In this document: one piece after another, positions 7,082 to 14,442 of the stretch | Numbering within the stretch: the first letter of the stretch is position 1 | How the letters are laid out: every line of letters starts with the position of its first letter | Assembly (NCBI GenBank): GCA_044870295.1 | Contig: JBIOYQ010000170.1 | Location: forward strand, 1 to 14,640 | Reading direction: 5' to 3' | Origin: AC-52 sp044870295 | GTDB taxonomy: Bacteria > Actinomycetota > UBA4738 | DNA length: 14,640 nucleotides | The notes under the pieces: generated by a model | What the model was told of the DNA's origin: nothing | The model's database searches: none | The model's input: only the letters and a program-made list of their open reading frames with translations | Translations under genes and position numbers: made by a program

Positions 7082-8001
7082 GTGTAGCTCCCGTAGTTGA
7101 CGGGGTCGGACCAGACTTCGCCGGGAGCCAGCTGAGCCCACCGGTCGGCGCCCAGCTTCTCGACGTACTGATCGTGGGCGTCCAGGTCATACACCCATTC
7201 CTTCAGCCAGGCGTCCAGGGTGTCCGCATCCCTGGCGACGGCGTCCCAGTCGCGGTAGAAGCGGTTGTCACGGTCGTAGTAGCCCTGCGCATACGAGGGG
7301 TGACAGGCCTTGGGCTGCACCACCACCGCGTCCACGATGAGGCCGGGGACGACGGTCCGGTTGGGATCGCGCCGGATGGTGGCTTCGTCCACCAGCTCCT
7401 CGACCACCACGATCACGCGATCCGCGGCGAAGGCCGCCTCTTTCTGGCATCCGAGCAGGCCCCAGATCTGCGTGTCTCCCTGCTGATCGGCACGCTGCGC
7501 ATGGATGATGGTGACGTCCGGGTTGAGGGGCGGGACCGCGTACACGCGATCGTCACCGTACGGCGAGTCGATCGGCACGATGCGAGGGTTGGCCTTCGGC
7601 AGGTCGCTCCCTTCGTAGCTGCGGAGCGGGAAGAACGGTAGCTTCGACGCTCCGGCCACGTACCGCGAGACCATCCCGAAGTGGCTGTACTCCTCGATCT
7701 CGAGCCGGTCGGTCCCGTTCCCTTCGACACGCCGACGGATGGCATGGAGCGACCCGACGCCCGGGTTGCCCAGCCAGGAGAAGACGAGCTTCTTCGCCAC
7801 CCCCGCGGCGATCATCTGGTCGTAGATCACATCCGGGGTCAGGCGGCACAAGGTCAGGTCGCGCTTGCGCTGCCGGATGATCTCGTGACCAGCGGCGAAG
7901 CAGATGAGGTGGGTGAAGCCCTCGATGGCGACCGTGTCGCCGTCGCGTACCAGGTCCGCGACGGCGTCTCGCATCGACGTGACCTTGCCGCTGTCGGCCA
8001 T
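7078..8001 (-). CDS. CoA-transferase alpha subunit, glutaconate CoA-transferase A-like
   Basis: This 307-residue partner of the following beta subunit is close to GctA of Acidaminococcus (about 320 residues). Shared blocks that I recognise include MRDAVADLVRDGD...GFT near the N-terminus, DVTIIHAQRAD (about 165-175), IWG, VIVVVEELVDEATIRRDP, PGLIVDAVV, HPSYAQGYYD and the C-terminal LKEWVYDLDAHDQYVEKLG. I chose ATG 8001 because its N-terminus matches the length of GctA; an internal ATG at 7974 with AAGG upstream is the alternative. Only 14 bases separate it from the aminotransferase stop, and no strong Shine-Dalgarno site is present, so translational coupling is likely. The long open frame upstream in this frame is antisense-type noise within the aminotransferase gene. 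Confidence 0.88.
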   Translation of the reverse strand: MADSGKVTSMRDAVADLVRDGDTVAIEGFTHLICFAAGHEIIRQRKRDLTLCRLTPDVIYDQMIAAGVAKKLVFSWLGNPGVGSLHAIRRRVEGNGTDRLEIEEYSHFGMVSRYVAGASKLPFFPLRSYEGSDLPKANPRIVPIDSPYGDDRVYAVPPLNPDVTIIHAQRADQQGDTQIWGLLGCQKEAAFAADRVIVVVEELVDEATIRRDPNRTVVPGLIVDAVVVQPKACHPSYAQGYYDRDNRFYRDWDAVARDADTLDAWLKEWVYDLDAHDQYVEKLGADRWAQLAPGEVWSDPVNYGSYT

Positions 8002-8015
8002 GGGTCGACGGCTGC

Positions 8016-9386
8016 TCAGGTGCCCTCGGGCGTCTCGGGCCCGGCTTCGTGCGGCCCGACGTGCGAGCGGAACGCGCCCGGACCCTCGCGAGCGACCGCC
8101 GTGACTGACTGTTCGAAGATCGACAGACCTGAGGCGACCTGGGCCTCGTTGATGACGAGCGGTGGCGCGATCCGCACGACGGCATCGCCGGCTCGCAGGA
8201 CCAGTGCCCCTCGCTCGAAAGCGGCGACCTCCACGGCGTCGGCGGTGGTCGCGTCCTCGAACTCCACGCCGATCATCAAGCCGAGCCCGCGGGCCTCGCG
8301 GATCGTGCTTTCGCGGTCGGCCAGCGCCCGTAGTCCGTCCAGCAGGAGCTTCCCCATCTTCTCGGCGTTCGCCATCAGCTCGTCCTGGATCAGGTCGATG
8401 GTGGCGAGGGCTGCGGCGCACGAGACCGGATTTCCACCGTAGGTCGAGCCGTGCGCTCCCATGCTCCACGTCATGAGGTCGGCCCGGGCGACCATGGCGC
8501 CAAGCGGCATGCCGCTGGCGATCCCCTTGCCGGTCAGCAGGATGTCGGGTTCGATTCCGAAGTGCTCGACAGCCCACAACCTACCGGTGCGACCCATCCC
8601 GCTCTGCACCTCGTCCGCGATCAACAGGATGCCGTGGCGATCGCACAGCTCCCGCAGCCGCGGCAAGAAGGTCGGCGACGGGACGACGTAGCCGCCCTCG
8701 CCCTGGATCGGCTCGACCACGACGGCGGCCACTTCAGACGGTGGGACCGTTCGGTGGAACAGCACCTCTTCGATGTGGTCGAGGCCTTCGTCGCTGAAGG
8801 AGGCGTGCACGATGCCGGGGAGGAGTGGACCGAAGCCTTCGTGGTACTTCGCCTTCGAGGCGGTGAGCGAGACGCTGCCGTAGGAGCGGCCGTGGAATCC
8901 CCCGAAGAAGGAGATCAGGTACTGCCGGCCGGTGTGGTGCCGGGCCAGCTTGATCGCCGCCTCGACCGCCTCCGTACCGGAGTTGGTGAGGAAGGACTTG
9001 GTTGGTCCCGACATCGGTGCGATGTCATCCAGCCGCGCGCACGCCTCCGCGTAGATGGGGAGGAAGAAGTCGCTGGCCGAGTAGTGGAGGAGCTGCTCCG
9101 CCTGCTCGGCGATGGCCTTCACCACGGCCGGATGGGCGTGCCCGGTCGAACAGACCGCGATCCCCGCGTTGAGGTCGAGGAACACGTTGCCGTCGACGTC
9201 CTCGATCATGGCGCCGGAGCCCCGGGCCGGCACGAAGGCATAGGCACGAGGAAGCGACGGGCTGGTGACCTTGGCGTCGGCGTCGATCAACTGGCGCGCC
9301 TTGGGACCGGGGATGTCCGTGAGCAGGCGCGGCTCGATCATGTCACCGAGCTCGGCGGGTGTGTCGGAAGCACGTCGCACAGCCAT
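8016..9386 (-). CDS. Class III aminotransferase, GABA/ornithine type
   Basis: This 456-residue PLP enzyme probably removes the terminal amino group of an omega-amino acid such as GABA, 5-aminovalerate, ornithine or lysine, giving a semialdehyde. D258 in LLIADEVQSGMGRTG and K287 in LLTGKGIASGMPLGA are the PLP-binding aspartate and lysine. GTEAVEAAIKLAR (about 137-149) and PIQGEGGYVVP (about 226-236) are typical of the GabT/ArgD group. The N-terminal segment LLTDIPGPKARQLID resembles thermophile and archaeal relatives known to act as ornithine aminotransferases or amino acid racemases, so those are real alternatives. ATG 9386 is chosen; ATG 9341 is a shorter option. TAAGCT lies 10 bases before 9386. 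It sits between the aldehyde dehydrogenase and the CoA-transferase on the same strand, which argues for one catabolic route. Confidence 0.9.
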   Translation of the reverse strand: MAVRRASDTPAELGDMIEPRLLTDIPGPKARQLIDADAKVTSPSLPRAYAFVPARGSGAMIEDVDGNVFLDLNAGIAVCSTGHAHPAVVKAIAEQAEQLLHYSASDFFLPIYAEACARLDDIAPMSGPTKSFLTNSGTEAVEAAIKLARHHTGRQYLISFFGGFHGRSYGSVSLTASKAKYHEGFGPLLPGIVHASFSDEGLDHIEEVLFHRTVPPSEVAAVVVEPIQGEGGYVVPSPTFLPRLRELCDRHGILLIADEVQSGMGRTGRLWAVEHFGIEPDILLTGKGIASGMPLGAMVARADLMTWSMGAHGSTYGGNPVSCAAALATIDLIQDELMANAEKMGKLLLDGLRALADRESTIREARGLGLMIGVEFEDATTADAVEVAAFERGALVLRAGDAVVRIAPPLVINEAQVASGLSIFEQSVTAVAREGPGAFRSHVGPHEAGPETPEGT

Positions 9387-9437
9387 GGCTGAGGCCAGCT
9401 TATCTGGTCGCCTTGCCGTCCCCAACGGAGCGACGCC

Positions 9438-9450
9438 GCGAGCCGCTCGC
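9438..9450 (-). terminator. Short hairpin after the aldehyde dehydrogenase gene, weak terminator candidate
   Basis: GCGAG-CCG-CTCGC forms a 5-bp stem with a 3-base loop, starting 5 bases after the aldehyde dehydrogenase stop on the minus strand. There is no U-tract. It may only trim or attenuate the transcript, since the next gene in the same direction begins 69 bases downstream. Confidence 0.2.
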
Positions 9451-9455
9451 CTCCC

Positions 9456-11024
9456 CTAGCTGTCGATGACCGTCTGGCTCTGCTCTCGCAGGTACTGCTG
9501 GACGTAGTGCAGACCGCCGCCGGCCTTGCCGGTGGTCCCCGACCCCTTCCAGCCACCGAACGGCTGCATGCCCGGCCACGCGCCCGTCGTCGCGCCCGCC
9601 TTACGGTTGACGTACACCACGCCGGCCTCGATGCGGTTGAGGAACCGGTCGACCTCGGCCTTGTCCTCGGAGTAGAAGCCGGCCGTCAGTCCGTACTCGG
9701 TGTCGTTGGCGCGCTCGAGCGCCTCGTCCAACGACTCCACCGGCGCCACCGCCACGAACGGGACGAACAGCTCCTCCTTCCACACCCGGTTGTCCAGCGG
9801 GGCCGCGACCACCGTCGGCTTCACGAACAACCCGCGACCGAGGTCGCCCTCGGAGATGCGCTCGCCGCCGAGCAGGACCTTGCCGCCGCCGGACTTCACG
9901 TCCGCCACGGCCTTCTCGAAGGTCTCCACGGCCTTCTCGTTGATCACCGGACCGGTGTACGTGTCGCGGTCGATGGGGTTGCCCACCTTCAACGCGGACG
10001 CCTTCTCGACCAGCTTCGACACGAACTCGTCGAAGACAGGCCGCTCCACGTACACCCGCGAGCACGCAGAGCACTTCTGCCCGGAGAACCCGAACGCCGA
10101 ACGCATGACGCCCTCGGCGGCCTTATCGAGATCGGCGTTGCGGGACACGATGGCCGGGTTCTTGCCCCCCATCTCGCAGATGGCCGGCTTCGGATAGTCC
10201 TTCGCGAAGTTGCGGTAGATCTGCATGCCCACGGCATACGAGCCCGTGAACGTCAGCCCGGACACGTCGGGGTTCTTGTAGATCTCGTCGCCGACCGTGC
10301 TGCCCGGCCCGGTCAGGATGTGGATGGCCCCCGCCGGCACGCCGCCGTCGCGCAGCGCCTCGTACAGCTTGAGGCCGGTGAAGTAGCCCTGATGGGACGG
10401 CTTCAGCACCACGGTGTTGCCCGCCACCAGCGCGCCGCCCGCCGGACCGCCGGCCAGGGCCATGGGGAAGTTGAACGGGCTGATGACGCCCCACACCCCG
10501 AAGGGCTTCAGGACGCTGCGGTTGTGCTCCCGCTCCGACAGGGACTGCATGGGGAAGGCGAACCCGTCGTTGTCCTCGACCTGCTTGCAGTAGTAACGGA
10601 TGAGGTCCGCGGTCTCTTCGACGTCGCCCAGGGCCTCCAGCCGGCTCTTCCCGACCTCGAGCGCCATGATGGCGGCCAGCTCGTACACGCGGTCGGAGAT
10701 GACGTCCGCGGCCTGGCGCATGGTCTTCACCCGGTCCCGCCAGGGCATCCCCGACCACTCGGGGAAGGCGGCCTTGGCGGCCTGGATGGCGTCCTTCGCG
10801 TCCTGGCGGGTGGCCCGGGCGAAGTAGCCGATCACTAGCTCGCGGTCGATGGGGGAGCGCTCCTCGTCGTAGCCCTCGCCTTCCCGGGTCTCGCCGTTCA
10901 CGTAGAACTGGTGCTTCTGCCCGAGCCAGGACTTCGCCGTCTCGACGCCCTTCTCGTAGTCGGCGTGCAGCTGCTCGTTGTCCGCCGACATGGTGGCGTA
11001 GGTGATCCGGACTCTCTCTGCCAT
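9456..11024 (-). CDS. rocA: Aldehyde dehydrogenase, L-glutamate gamma-semialdehyde (P5C) dehydrogenase-like
   Basis: This 522-residue NAD(P)-dependent aldehyde dehydrogenase is most like RocA/PruA enzymes that oxidise glutamate semialdehyde (from proline, ornithine or arginine) to glutamate. The catalytic cysteine is C318 in GFSGQKCSACSR, a signature of the P5C dehydrogenase branch. E284 in CEMGGKNP is the general base, N185 in SPFNFP stabilises the oxyanion, and K208 in VVLKPS helps bind the cofactor. The length exceeds the about 480 residues of succinate-semialdehyde dehydrogenases and fits RocA. ATG 11024 has GGAGGGG 7 bases upstream; an in-frame start at 11084 is less likely. It is the first gene of the minus-strand cluster. 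Paired with an ornithine-type aminotransferase it could complete ornithine to glutamate, but related semialdehydes cannot be excluded, so the symbol is tentative. Confidence 0.88.
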   Translation of the reverse strand: MAERVRITYATMSADNEQLHADYEKGVETAKSWLGQKHQFYVNGETREGEGYDEERSPIDRELVIGYFARATRQDAKDAIQAAKAAFPEWSGMPWRDRVKTMRQAADVISDRVYELAAIMALEVGKSRLEALGDVEETADLIRYYCKQVEDNDGFAFPMQSLSEREHNRSVLKPFGVWGVISPFNFPMALAGGPAGGALVAGNTVVLKPSHQGYFTGLKLYEALRDGGVPAGAIHILTGPGSTVGDEIYKNPDVSGLTFTGSYAVGMQIYRNFAKDYPKPAICEMGGKNPAIVSRNADLDKAAEGVMRSAFGFSGQKCSACSRVYVERPVFDEFVSKLVEKASALKVGNPIDRDTYTGPVINEKAVETFEKAVADVKSGGGKVLLGGERISEGDLGRGLFVKPTVVAAPLDNRVWKEELFVPFVAVAPVESLDEALERANDTEYGLTAGFYSEDKAEVDRFLNRIEAGVVYVNRKAGATTGAWPGMQPFGGWKGSGTTGKAGGGLHYVQQYLREQSQTVIDS

Positions 11025-11083
11025 CGCCCATCCCCTCCGCGCGAAGGTGGTTCGTTGGACTGGTGAAACGCCTGTTCCGATCA

Positions 11084-11112
11084 ATCCTAGCTGCGGCGCC
11101 CCGGAGTGGCAC
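11084..11112 (-). promoter_or_regulatory. Candidate promoter of the aldehyde dehydrogenase cluster
   Basis: On the minus strand GTGCCA (11107-11112; 4 of 6 matches to TTGACA) and TAGGAT (11084-11089) are separated by exactly 17 bases. Transcription would start near 11077, giving a leader of about 50 bases that contains the ribosome-binding site of the aldehyde dehydrogenase gene. This is a sequence match only. Confidence 0.4.
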
Positions 11113-11272
11113 GGTCGGAACCAGAGGCGCTTCTCGAGCGTCCAGTTACCGTACTCGGACCACCCTCAGACTGGACGGTTTCCCCCTCAGCGACCGGCTT
11201 GGACGAGGACTCGGAGCCGAGGACGAGACCGTCGCCTGGCGGGCGCTCTGGCAGACGGTCGAAGGTCGTTCG

Positions 11273-11321
11273 CCGCCGGCGCCGCATCGGTAGCCGTCCC
11301 TCGCTGAACCGGCGCCGGCGG
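11273..11321. repeat. Perfect 12-bp inverted repeat upstream of the methyltransferase operon
   Basis: CCGCCGGCGCCG (11273-11284) and its exact complement CGGCGCCGGCGG (11310-11321) flank a 25-base spacer. Each arm contains the 8-bp palindrome CGGCGCCG, so the arms also form two copies of that site in either orientation, 33 bases apart (about three helical turns). The structure lies 40-88 bases before the methyltransferase start. It could be a paired operator for a dimeric regulator or an RNA stem-loop. It is GC-rich, so part of the match could arise by base composition. Confidence 0.55.
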
Positions 11322-11351
11322 GACGACCATCCCCGCTGGTCCGGGCGGGGG

Positions 11352-11357
11352 TACGCT
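11352..11357 (+). promoter_or_regulatory. Candidate -10 element for the methyltransferase operon
   Basis: TACGCT lies 3 bases before ATG 11361 and 9 bases before ATG 11367. With normal spacing, transcription would begin near 11364, which would favour the second ATG and a nearly leaderless message. The identical hexamer occurs before the aminotransferase at 3296. Confidence 0.3.
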
Positions 11358-11360
11358 CCC

Positions 11361-12107
11361 ATGGAGATGCGAGCCGCGACCCCGCCGTCCGAGCGAACCC
11401 TCCACGCCCGCCGTCTGTTCGCCCATCTCCCCGGCCGCTACGACCTCATGGGCCGCCTGTGGTCCTTCGGCCAGGACCCTCGGTGGCGCCGGTTCCTGGT
11501 CTCACGAGTGTCCGTTCCGCCTGGTGGCCGCGTGCTGGACGTGGCGACCGGGACCGCCGCCGTGGCCATCGAGATGCTAGGGCAGACCGAGGCGACCGTG
11601 GTCGGCCTGGACCAGAGTGAGCCCATGCTTCGCGAGGGGGTGGAGCGCGTCTCCACGGCGGGGCTCTCCGACCGGATGACCTTCGTCCTGGGGCAGGCAG
11701 AGCGGCTGCCGTTCCCCGACGCCTCGTTCGACGCGCTCACCTTCACCTATCTGCTGAGGTATGTCGACGACCCTGCCGCCACGCTGGTCGAGCTGGCCCG
11801 GGTGGTGAAGCCGGGCGGCACCATGGCCGCTTTGGAGTTCGAGATCCCATACAAGGGAGTTCGACCGTTCTGGTGGGCGTACACGCGATGGGCGATGCCC
11901 GCAGTCGGAAGGGTCGTTTCGCGGCCGTGGTACGAGGTCGGCCGCTTTCTCGGCCCCAGCATCTCCTCGTTCTATGACCACCACCCCATGACCGAGCAGA
12001 TCCTGATGTGGAGGGCAGCGGGGATCGAGGTCGTGCAGTACCACCCGCTGACCCTCAAGAGCGCCGTCGTGATCTGGGGGACGAAGGGGAACAGCCATGG
12101 CCGGTGA
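11361..12107 (+). CDS. SAM-dependent methyltransferase, UbiE/MenG-like
   Basis: This 248-residue class I methyltransferase resembles enzymes that methylate demethylmenaquinone or other prenylated rings. Motif I is VLDVATGTAAVAIEML (residues 58-73), and the acidic residue after strand 2 is in VVGLDQSEPM (81-89). The post-motif block QAERLPFPDASFDALTFTY (112-130) and ARVVKPGGTMAALEFEIP (146 onward) are the UbiE/COQ5 hallmarks. The N-terminal RRLFAHLPGRYDLMGRLWSFGQDPRWRR matches the F...I...YD.mN..lS.g.h..WR pattern of UbiE with substitutions. ATG 11361 is used; ATG 11367 is close by and may be the true start given the -10 element. The frame stays open far upstream, but that part does not look coding. 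Its end overlaps the next gene by 11 bases, so the two are coupled. Small-molecule methylation outside quinones is the alternative. Confidence 0.85.
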   Translation: MEMRAATPPSERTLHARRLFAHLPGRYDLMGRLWSFGQDPRWRRFLVSRVSVPPGGRVLDVATGTAAVAIEMLGQTEATVVGLDQSEPMLREGVERVSTAGLSDRMTFVLGQAERLPFPDASFDALTFTYLLRYVDDPAATLVELARVVKPGGTMAALEFEIPYKGVRPFWWAYTRWAMPAVGRVVSRPWYEVGRFLGPSISSFYDHHPMTEQILMWRAAGIEVVQYHPLTLKSAVVIWGTKGNSHGR

Positions 12108-12828
12108 GGAGCGTCCCGCGTTCTATGCGCTGCCGCCCGGCGGCTGGCGCGACTACGTGACGCTGCTGCACGTCCCGTACACCCTGTGGCATCTGTCTTA
12201 CGTCGCGATCGGCGCCGCCGCCTCCCCGGTGATCGACGGTGGCAGGTTGAGCGCCACGCTGCTGGCCTTCTTCCTCGGAGTGGGGTTGGCAGCGCACGCC
12301 CTGGACGAGCTCCGTGGCCGGCCGCTGGGGACGCAGATCTCGGACCGCGCCCTGCAGGTGATCGCGGGTGCGGGCCTCATCGGCGCCGTCTTCCTTGGAC
12401 TGGTGGGGTCGGTCCTGGCAACGGTCTGGCTGCTCCCGTTCGTGGCCTTCGGCGCGTTCATCGTCCTGGCCTACAACCTGGAGCTCTTCGACGGGTGGTT
12501 CCACAGCGACGCGTGGTTCGCCATCGCCTGGGGCGCCTTCCCCGCGCTGACCAGCTACGTGGCGCAGGCCGAGACGATCCGGTGGCAGGCCGTACTGATC
12601 GCCCTGGCGTGCTTGCTCCTGTCCGCCGCACAGCGCCGGTTGTCGACGCCCGTTCGGAACCTCCGTCGCCGCGTCACCTCCGTGGAGGGACGCCTGCGTC
12701 TGGCCGACGGGCGAGAGGTGGCGGTGGACGAGGCGATGCTGCGCGAAGCTCCCGAGGCCGCCCTGCGGATCCTGGCGGTCGCGCTCACGTTGTTGGGATT
12801 CGGGCTGGTGGCGGCGAGACTGTGGTGA
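12097..12828 (+). CDS. UbiA-like membrane protein with degenerate aspartate motif
   Basis: This 243-residue polytopic protein has about seven hydrophobic segments (roughly 24-44, 51-68, 86-104, 106-127, 138-157, 164-178 and 222-240). The order of features resembles the first part of a UbiA-superfamily prenyltransferase. AAHALDELRGRPLGTQIS (65-82) sits where NDxxDxxxD...RPLxxGxIS is expected, and LAYNLELFDGW (124-134) and AWGAFPALTSYVAQ (144-157) resemble the later MenA-type segments. The first aspartate motif is reduced to a single DE pair (D70, E71), and the protein is shorter than the usual about 290 residues. It may therefore be an inactive relative or use another substrate. A basic stretch (RNLRRR, 188-192) and a short hydrophilic domain precede the last helix. 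ATG 12097 has AAGGGGA upstream. It overlaps both neighbours in a three-gene operon. Confidence 0.6.
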   Translation: MAGEERPAFYALPPGGWRDYVTLLHVPYTLWHLSYVAIGAAASPVIDGGRLSATLLAFFLGVGLAAHALDELRGRPLGTQISDRALQVIAGAGLIGAVFLGLVGSVLATVWLLPFVAFGAFIVLAYNLELFDGWFHSDAWFAIAWGAFPALTSYVAQAETIRWQAVLIALACLLLSAAQRRLSTPVRNLRRRVTSVEGRLRLADGREVAVDEAMLREAPEAALRILAVALTLLGFGLVAARLW

Positions 12829-14435
12829 AGTCCGACGCGGACCTCGTCCTCACCGGCGCCGCGATCTACGGACGCGCGCCCGCCGACGCGGTGGCCATCC
12901 ACGACGGTCGGATCGCCGCGGTCGGGACGGCTGATGAGATCGCCGACCTGATCGGATCCCGAACGGAAATCATCCGGCTGGACGGCGGGATGGTCGTGCC
13001 CGGGTTCCAGGATTCCCACATCCATCCGGACGGCGGCGGCATCGACATGCGGCGGTGCGCCCTGTACGACCTGCCTGGCCGGGATGCCTATGTCGAAGCC
13101 GTCCGTTCCTATGCCGTCAGCCATCCTGACGTCCCGTGGATCCTGGGCGGCGGCTGGTCGCTCGATCACTTCCCCGGCGGCCTGGCCCACCGGTCCCTCC
13201 TGGACGCGGTGGTCCCGGACCGTCCCGCCTTCCTGGAGAACCGCGACGGTCACGGAGCGTGGGTCAACAGCAAGGCCCTGGAGGTCGCGGGGATCACCCG
13301 TGACACGCGGGATCCAGTCGACGGCCGGATCGAGCGCGACGAGGACGGCGCCCCCTTCGGTGTCCTGCACGAGGGCGCCATGTCACTTGTCTATCGTCAC
13401 ATCCCAGTCCCCACCCAGGCCGACATCGAGCAGGGTCTGCTCGATGCGCAGGCCTATCTCCACTCCCTCGGCATCACGGCGTGGCAGGACGCTCACGTCA
13501 GTCCGGAGACGCTGGCCGCCTATCGAGCGCTGGATGGCCGGGGCGAACTCAGCGCACGTGTGGTCGGAGCACTCTGGTGGGTACGCGATCGAGACGATTC
13601 GCAGATCGACGACTTGATCGAACAGCGCGGCTCACCGAACGGTGGCCGGTTCCGACCGACCTCGGTGAAGATCATGCAGGACGGGATCATCGAGAACTTC
13701 ACCGCCGGCATGATCGAGCCGTACCTCGGTCTTGACGACCGCCGCGGGCTGTCGTTCGTCGATCCCGAGGTCCTGCGCCGGGGAGTTGTGCGCCTCGACG
13801 CCGAAGGGTTCCAGGTCCACATCCACGCCATCGGCGATCGGGCTGTGCGCGAGGCGCTGGACGCCATCGAGGCCGCACGCGAGGCGAACGGTCACAATGA
13901 TCACCGCCATCACATCGCCCACCTTCAGGTGGTCAATCCGGCCGACGTCCCGCGGTTCGCCGCGCTGGGCGCGACGCCCAACTGCCAGCCCTACTGGGCG
14001 TGCATGGAGGGCCAGATGGCCAACCTGTGCGTGCCCTACCTGGGCGAGGAGCGCACCGGCCATCAGTACCCGTTCGCCAGCATGCGGCGAGCCGGCGCGC
14101 GACTGGCCTTCGGCAGCGACTGGCCCGTGAGCACCCCCAACCCGCTGAAGATCATGCAGGTGGCGATCACCCGAATCCCCGACGGCGAGCCCGACGTCGA
14201 ACCCTTCATGCCGGACGAGCGGCTCTCACTCACGGAAGCCCTGGGCGCGGCCACGATCGGCACCGCGTACGTGAATCACCTGGACGACGTGACCGGCACC
14301 GTTGAGGAAGGAAAGCTCGCCGACCTCGCCATCCTCGACCGCAATCCCTTCGAGGTCGATCAGCTAGAACTGGGGGCCGTGCAACCTCGGCTCACCTTGA
14401 TCGATGGACAGATTGTGTATCGAGCTGAGACCTAG
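12825..14435 (+). CDS. Metal-dependent amidohydrolase, YtcJ/Amidohydrolase_3 family
   Basis: This 536-residue enzyme of the amidohydrolase superfamily probably hydrolyses an amide, formamide or cyclic C-N bond in the cytoplasm. Metal ligands are visible in order: H65 and H67 in DSHIHPDGGG, K282 in SVKIMQDG as a possible carboxylated lysine, H332/H334 in VHIHAIGDRA, H366 in HIAHLQ and D432 in FGSDWPV. The segment HxxHIAHLQVV...NCQPYWA and the C-terminal GTVEEGKLADLAILDRNPF are typical of the YtcJ/NfdA group. Length and residues are complete, so it should be active. The start is GTG 12825, which overlaps the membrane-protein stop in GTGA; GTG 12822 is the next option. It is the last gene of the operon and its link to the methyltransferase and UbiA-like protein is unexplained. 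It ends 7 bases from a convergent gene. Confidence 0.88.
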   Translation: MKSDADLVLTGAAIYGRAPADAVAIHDGRIAAVGTADEIADLIGSRTEIIRLDGGMVVPGFQDSHIHPDGGGIDMRRCALYDLPGRDAYVEAVRSYAVSHPDVPWILGGGWSLDHFPGGLAHRSLLDAVVPDRPAFLENRDGHGAWVNSKALEVAGITRDTRDPVDGRIERDEDGAPFGVLHEGAMSLVYRHIPVPTQADIEQGLLDAQAYLHSLGITAWQDAHVSPETLAAYRALDGRGELSARVVGALWWVRDRDDSQIDDLIEQRGSPNGGRFRPTSVKIMQDGIIENFTAGMIEPYLGLDDRRGLSFVDPEVLRRGVVRLDAEGFQVHIHAIGDRAVREALDAIEAAREANGHNDHRHHIAHLQVVNPADVPRFAALGATPNCQPYWACMEGQMANLCVPYLGEERTGHQYPFASMRRAGARLAFGSDWPVSTPNPLKIMQVAITRIPDGEPDVEPFMPDERLSLTEALGAATIGTAYVNHLDDVTGTVEEGKLADLAILDRNPFEVDQLELGAVQPRLTLIDGQIVYRAET

Positions 14436-14442
14436 CAAGCGG

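Larger units (their letters stand above)
11025..11360. other. Divergent intergenic region, 336 bases, no gene supported
   Basis: This spacer separates the minus-strand catabolic cluster from the plus-strand methyltransferase operon. It holds the candidate promoter at 11084-11112, the inverted repeat at 11273-11321 and a -10 element at 11352-11357. Short open frames exist on both strands, but their low-complexity arginine-rich products and mixed third-position base use do not look coding. A regulator binding site is the most plausible extra content. Confidence 0.6.

Noticed and set aside
8002..8577. Upstream extension of the CoA-transferase alpha frame
   Set aside because: It lies inside the aminotransferase gene in another frame. 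The alpha subunit aligns with GctA from ATG 8001.
11063..11293. 76-codon plus-strand frame starting with a signal-peptide-like MKRLFRSILAAAP
   Set aside because: Only the first dozen residues look signal-like; the rest is low complexity, and the frame overlaps the candidate promoter of the opposite gene. No ribosome-binding site stands out.
11106..11360. In-frame N-terminal extension of the methyltransferase
   Set aside because: The extension is arginine-rich and low in complexity, and its first codons have mixed third bases. The 248-residue form already matches the UbiE family in length.
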